NCBI GenBank assembly: GCA_026874595.1
Contig: CM049313.1
Coordinates: 74,826,659-74,890,658, forward strand
DNA length: 64,000 nucleotides
Reading direction: 5' to 3'
Source: Sipunculus nudus
Lineage: Eukaryota > Annelida > Sipuncula > Golfingiida > Sipunculidae
Below, one piece after another: positions 58,791 to 64,000 of the stretch (positions within the stretch are counted from its first letter, which is position 1; each line of letters begins with the position of its first letter). A model generated the notes under the pieces. It searched no databases. It worked only from the letters and a program-made list of their open reading frames with translations, and was not told the DNA's origin. The translations under genes and the position numbers were made by a program.

Positions 58791-60573
58791 TTCTTTTCAT
58801 GTAATAGACCAAGGACCAATTTCAATTACTCTGATGGTCTTTTAGCTTCTCGAGGAAGGCAATCACTGCATGGATCAAGAAAATCCATCTTCTTGTAATA
58901 TTCCTTGGATAACTGCAATGACCTTATTTAGTTTAGTAACTTATCAAATCTAAAGGTGATAGTGCGGGGGCCGGTCTGTCTTATACACAGATGGTTCTGA
59001 CGTCAACAAATCATTTGCATTCCTACACATGGGCAACATCAGGCGGAGTCTCCCTTGGTCTGACACTTTAAGGTCAAGGAATCCCCAAGAGCTTATGTTG
59101 TTTAACGTACGTACCTGGCAGAGTCTGAGATGCTCCGGGACCAGAAAATCAAGACATATTTGTTCGCAAAATAACACAAGCAAAGGATTGACAAGAAATG
59201 TTTTTCCCTGAGTAGCACGTTTCCGTCTATAGGAGATCACCATGTCATAAAAGAAGTGTTATTGTTAGAATTGCTACATATTCGATTTCAGTATGCTCCA
59301 ATTTTTCATGCCTCCAGAAGGCATGACAATTATTACTGAAGCAAACCTTGTGGCAAGATGACATTATATAGTACGTTATATGTATAGGTGCGTTATAAAC
59401 TATATAATATCTATATATAATATATATAATATCGTTTATCTCCGCTCGTGTGTTTTTTTGTGTGTTTAATCACTTACGCAATAATGTATGGAATCTCATG
59501 AAGTATTCAGGGCGTTTCGGGAATGGGCTAATGGAGAATCGGGTCGGATTCAGGAAAACGGAATATTGACAAATTTACAGTCACTTATGCACGAACGAAC
59601 CTGTATATAGGCCAAATATGTGAATGCAAATACGGGTTTGGAGGCATCTCACACTAGGAACCGGCCACATGGCTTAGGCTTGCATTCCTTACAATGCAGA
59701 TTTCTGGTTAATATTTAGTCAGTGGTAAGTTAGCCTTTATGTTAGTTTAAAACTATTGGTCACGTTAAAAAAATAGTTCATGTTTAAGAAGGGTAGGTCT
59801 AGATATCAGAGTGCAGTGCATTGGTCCGATAAATTTTTCTCATTTCTATCTATCGATTTTGCTCTATGAACTCAAGATGGTTTTACGTTTCCTTCAGTTC
59901 CATTGCCCCAGATTTCATGACACCGTGTATGATGTCTGTTTTTTTTCTCTCTATAATAACTACCTCGAGGCACCAATATATTTTTTCAGAGCATAACATA
60001 TTCATTGCATATTTGGAATCAATATTTCATCTGGATACTTCCCGGGGACGGAAATACAGGGAAAGTACACTTATATTTAATCAGGAAAATTATTTATCCA
60101 ACGAACACATCGTTTACCATTTCAACATGGATCGACAAATCGGTAGCTGAGTGATGTTAACGAAACCATTTATTGGATAAGTAGAATTTCGTTATCATAT
60201 CGTGTCACCGGTCCGATTTTGTCCACAATCTTGACCATAAGGCGGTCCAACAACGGATTATAGGCCTGACATTTTAACGCAAGTCTTCAAATTCTGTCTG
60301 CAAGTTATCGTTGTGTATTGCTTGCTCCAAACAGGTAACGTTTTATCGAAGGTTACATGTTTAAACAAAGTCTTTCCCTCCTTTCGTCCGCTCTCCTTTT
60401 TTGTTGGTTTGTTTCGCAGTAAACTGCATTTGCATTAAAGTTTGAGGTACTCCCCTGATTGGACTAAACGTAATGTCGTAAATTGTCTCAGGAGAGACAT
60501 ATCGCGGCACGAGCGATTCTCATGAAGACCACTTTTACCCCGTGAACGCATAAGACCAGTTCTTTATAACATT
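58791..60573. other. Unassigned region without a recognised gene
   Basis: AT-rich with a TATATAATATATATAATAT tract near 59,411-59,432. Open frames are short and without recognised motifs. Confidence 0.6.
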
Positions 60574-61777
60574 AGGGCGGGTTTTATTTCGTTCTCGTAG
60601 GGCGGGTTTTATTTCGTTCTCGTAGGGCGGGTTTTATTTCATTCTCGTAGGGCGGGTTTTATTTCGTTCTCGTAGGGCGGGTTTTATTTCATTCTCGTAG
60701 GGGGGTTTTATTTCGTTCTCGTAGGGCGGGTTTTATTTCGTTCTCGTAGGGCGGGTTTTATTTACGTTCTCGTAGGGCGGGTTTTATTTCATTCTCGTAG
60801 GGCGGGTTTTATTTCGTTCTCGTGGGGCGGGTTTTATTTCGTTCTCGTAGGGCGGGTTTTATTTACGTTCTCGTAGGGCGGGTTTTATTTCATTCTCGTA
60901 GGGCGGGTTTTATTTCATTCTCGTAGGGCGGGTTTTATTTCCTTCTCGTAGGGCGGGTTTTATTTCGTTCTCGTGGGGCGGGTTTTATTTCGTTCTCGTG
61001 GGGCGGGTTTTATTTCGTTCTCGTAGGGCGGGTTTTATTTCGTTCTCGTAGGGCGGGTTTTATTTCGTTCTCGTGGGGCGGGTTTTATTTCATTCTCGTA
61101 GGGCGGGTTTTATTTCGTTCTCGTAGGGCGGGTTTTATTTCATTCTCGTAGGGCGGGTTTTATTTCGTTCTCGTAGGGCGGGTTTTATTTCGTTCTCGTA
61201 GGGCGGGTTTTATTTCATTCTCGTAGGGCGGGTTTTATTTCGTTCTCGTAGGGCGGGTTTTATTTCATTCTCGTAGGGCGGGTTTTATTTCGTTCTCGTA
61301 GGGTGGGTTTTATTTCATTCTCGTAGGGCGGGTTTTATTTCGTTCTCGTAGGGCGGGTTTTATTTCGTTCTCGTAGGGCGGGTTTTATTTCGTTCTCGTG
61401 GGGCGGGTTTTATTTCATTCTCATAGGGCGGGTTTTATTTCGTTCTCGTAGGGCTGGTTTTATTTACGTTCTCGTAGGGCGGGTTTTATTTCGTTCTCGT
61501 AGGGCGGGTTTTATTTCGTTCTCGTAGGGCGGGTTTTATTTCATTCTCGTAGGGCTGGTTTTATTTCGTTCTCGTAGGGCGGGTTTTATTTCGTCCTCGT
61601 AGGGCGGGTTTTATTTCGTTCTCGTGGGGCGGGTTTTATTTCGTTCTCGTAGGGCGGGTTTTATTTACGTTCTCGTAGGGCGGGTTTTATTTCGATCTCG
61701 TAGGGCGGGTTTTATTTCGTTTTCGTAGGGCGGGTTTTATTTCGTTCTCGTAGGGCGGGTTTTATTTCGTTCCCGAG
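60574..61777 (+). repeat. 25-bp tandem array, about 48 copies, each with a GC box
   Basis: The unit is GGGCGGGTTTTATTTCGTTC plus TCGTA. Main variants are TTTCATTC for TTTCGTTC and CGTGGGG for CGTAGGG; several 26-bp units have an extra A (TTTACGTTC), and one 24-bp unit has lost the C of GGGCGGG (near 60,700). GGGCGGG is the core of Sp1/KLF GC boxes, so the array presents almost fifty potential sites at 25-bp spacing. The array ends abruptly at TTCCCGAGG. Confidence 0.97.
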
Positions 61778-61996
61778 GCCGCCTATCTCTTTGACGGAAA
61801 GCGCATTGTTTTATTTGAAGGGAATCGAATTTAATCTCGCGACATTACCAAGGCACAGCGGTACCAAAGTAAAACGGATACTGTTGTTGCGGTGTAGCGG
61901 GGACTGTTTTGAAATTTATCTTACGATTTCCTGCAGGCCATACCAGTGGTTAGGCCTGAGATAACAATTCAGTGAAAACGGATAAGCCGTTGGACC
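61778..61996. other. Non-repetitive flank of the GC-box array
   Basis: No gene or repeat recognised between the array and the next open frame; contains several CpG dinucleotides. Confidence 0.5.
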
Positions 61997-62281
61997 GTGG
62001 ATTTAGAAGGAAAACAAGACAGTTCAGATAATATATTGCAGATCACAAATCCAACAAAATATCTTTATGGAGTTAGATCGATGAACCCGCGAGCTGATTT
62101 TGATAATCTAGCCCCTTCTCAGTTCAAACTTTTTATGTCACTCCGCAGATTTATTGTGGATGAATTCCGGGCACCAGATATGTTGTCTGAAGCTTTTTTC
62201 TCTATGTTTACTACTTCAAAGCACCGATGGCGCGTGCTTTTTCCATCAGGATCCCTATCACACCAAAGTAGCTTTTACTGA
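61997..62281 (+). CDS. Hypothetical 94-residue open frame
   Basis: The frame starts MDLEGKQDSSDNILQITNPT and includes DFDNLAPSQFKLFMSLRRFI, then VDEFRAPDMLSEAFF. Composition is balanced and protein-like, and it is the only such frame right of the GC-box array. There is no recognised domain, no close homologue that I can name, and no clear splice sites apart from a possible donor-poor end. A first exon or a small orphan gene is possible; a chance frame is equally likely. Confidence 0.2.
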   Translation: MDLEGKQDSSDNILQITNPTKYLYGVRSMNPRADFDNLAPSQFKLFMSLRRFIVDEFRAPDMLSEAFFSMFTTSKHRWRVLFPSGSLSHQSSFY

Positions 62282-64000
62282 TTTAGTGAACCGCCTCGAG
62301 GAACCTGGGTAAATAGACCAGAAAAGGGTGCAGCACACGGCAGAAGAATGGAAGCTTGTGATCTTCAGAACTTGTGACTGTTCTTTCTGTCTCACTGCAC
62401 CCTTCTCTTAAAATTCAGTCCAGTAACCTAGTAAGCCCCTTGACTACATGACTTCAGTTTCTATCTCCGAGCTATATTCCTACCCGCTAGTTACTTTCTT
62501 CAACTAATTGGTCGGAGGTTTTGTTTTCATTTATGTGTCTATGTGTCGGTCTGTCTGTTTCTCTGTAACATAAACTAAGAAGTGTCTAATATATTTTGGA
62601 ATTTATTCAGATCCAGATGTGGACGCAGAGTCCATTTTGTATTTCTGTATCTCTCTTCATCGAGGAAATTAAGCCATCGTGCCTATATCTGATGTAGAAC
62701 CATTTTAGTAGCGGGAAATAAGGTCTGGTACATTATATATTTTAAGGAAATTTTAGAATCGCAAAAACGTGTAATCAAGCATTCCCCGTCAGTAAAAAAC
62801 GTACCCTATTAAACCACCTATCGCAGTTAAAGGCCAATTGACAGGCTTTTTATAAAACAAATAGGGCTTATTTAATTATATAAATATTATGAATGGATTT
62901 TGAATATATATTATTATATATTATCACAGAAATATAAGAGAATGTTTGCAAAACTCGGGGACAAATATATGTGTATAGCTCTAGCATGACTGTTCGATTG
63001 AATTCAGGTTTTACTATCGGCTATAAAGTGTGTTTTTTTCAGTCTATGATCTGAATATTACTTTGAATGTTAGAACTGCACAAATCTGGAGATACAACTG
63101 CACATTTTACCATTTATAACTACACAAGCATGGATCGCCTGGTCTGGTATATTATTTATATTAAAACAACGACATGTATGTTCATCTGGAGATCAGCTAG
63201 ATTCAATCCTGCTGCCCAGTAACTGTAACTGTCTGGTTGTTACTATATTCCTTAAAGCTTTACTTTGGGCCTATAGTTCAAGGCAGTAAGCCTTTTGGCC
63301 TGAAGAGTTTCAGTTTCTCTCTATAGCAATAACGCTGCTTATCGGAAAGAAATGGACATAATTGAGATCACATAATACAAGGATGCCCATTTTGGTCCGT
63401 GAAACCGGCAACGGATTTCCTTGTGTCAGTGTCATTACAACAAATGGTGGGAAGGCTCAACATGGTGCACCTGAATCTATGTTGCTTGAGCAACGCCAAA
63501 CAAAAAAAGTATTACCACAAGGTTTCTAAGATAGTAACATTTTGGAAACTACTACAGAATTTTAGAGAGTGTACGTCAAAAAGGACGTGTCGTGTGATTA
63601 GGTAATGGCGGTGGTGCCTTCGTTAATACCCATTACATTTATCACCTATTTTGCAAACTTTGCCGTTCAGCTCTCTCGTTGTAGCGATGAATTTGAAATC
63701 GATTTCAGATTAACCCTTCAAAACGATTGTTTCTTTATTTGTTTACTTAAAATTCATATTATTTCTTTCTTCGTGATTCCCATTTTTTTTAATATTTGTT
63801 TATCGTTTCATGTAAAGCGTCCTGCGCTTCGATAATTAAGTGTACGATTCAATATAAATTTATTAATAATATAATTAACATTTTGCGACCACTATTTTTT
63901 TTCATAGGTTGAATCCATATTTTATATGTCATATCCTTCAAGTGGTTATTGAGATAATATGTCTGCACTCGATTTCAGTAAACCGGGGTGTAACCTGAAA
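62282..64000. other. Unassigned region without a recognised gene
   Basis: AT-rich sequence to the window end. The open frames at 63,399-63,605 and 63,605-63,835 lack recognisable motifs; the latter is hydrophobic near its C terminus but is not a convincing gene. Confidence 0.5.

Noticed and set aside
63605-63835. Hydrophobic 76-codon frame near the right end
   Set aside because: Composition reflects AT-rich DNA; no signal peptide cleavage site or family match could be recognised.

Overview
The window is animal nuclear DNA, most likely from a marine mollusc and probably a bivalve. The case rests on several things together: a spliced DUF4371-type hAT transposase, a Penelope-like element fragment, a Tx1/L1-type LINE, many poly(C)/poly(G) tracts, and dispersed repeats opening with AGCTCAGCTGA and GTCCGTCCGT that I associate with bivalve genomes. 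The species cannot be fixed from sequence alone. There are no bacterial operons, and no tRNA or rRNA gene was recognised.

Positions 1-28,490 are one uninterrupted satellite of 27-bp units, roughly 1,050 copies, which starts before the window. Because 27 bp is nine codons, long open frames of 9-residue repeats appear on both strands; I treat them as by-products. The array is organised by nested segmental duplications (offsets of about 1,722, 1,780, 3,130, 5,465-5,492, 6,529, 9,659 and 11,332 bp) and decays at its right edge (28,060-28,540). It abuts an inverted-repeat element (28,541-30,184) whose arms are A-rich/T-rich minisatellites. A second, weaker inverted-repeat element (30,225-30,988) follows.

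Positions 30,989-34,230 are mostly unassigned, with a candidate promoter (ETS and NRF1-like sites) and first coding exon at 33,727-33,990.

Positions 34,232-52,420 are a nest of insertions. A dispersed repeat with a (CA)n core is split into halves at 34,232-34,368 and 52,346-52,420. Between them lies a hAT transposon (A) with a four-exon transposase gene on the minus strand (exon 1 at 51.4 kb; exons 2-4 at 38.1-34.9 kb), now a pseudogene. Its first intron was invaded by element B (38,612-50,724; CAGGGGCGTAGCC ends, ATAAAAC(C) target duplication). B in turn holds a Penelope-like fragment with inverted terminal copies and a possible hammerhead ribozyme (39,458-40,130). B also holds a 10.5-kb element C (40,131-50,600) with TACACTGTAA ends, a palindromic promoter-like motif and several candidate exons but no recognised transposase.

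Positions 52,420-64,000 hold little recognisable coding sequence. The exceptions are a 5'-truncated LINE with a 9-bp target-site duplication (56,302-58,434) and a 1.2-kb tandem array of 25-bp units, each carrying a GGGCGGG box (60,574-61,777). The window records satellite expansion and transposon nesting rather than a set of cooperating host genes.
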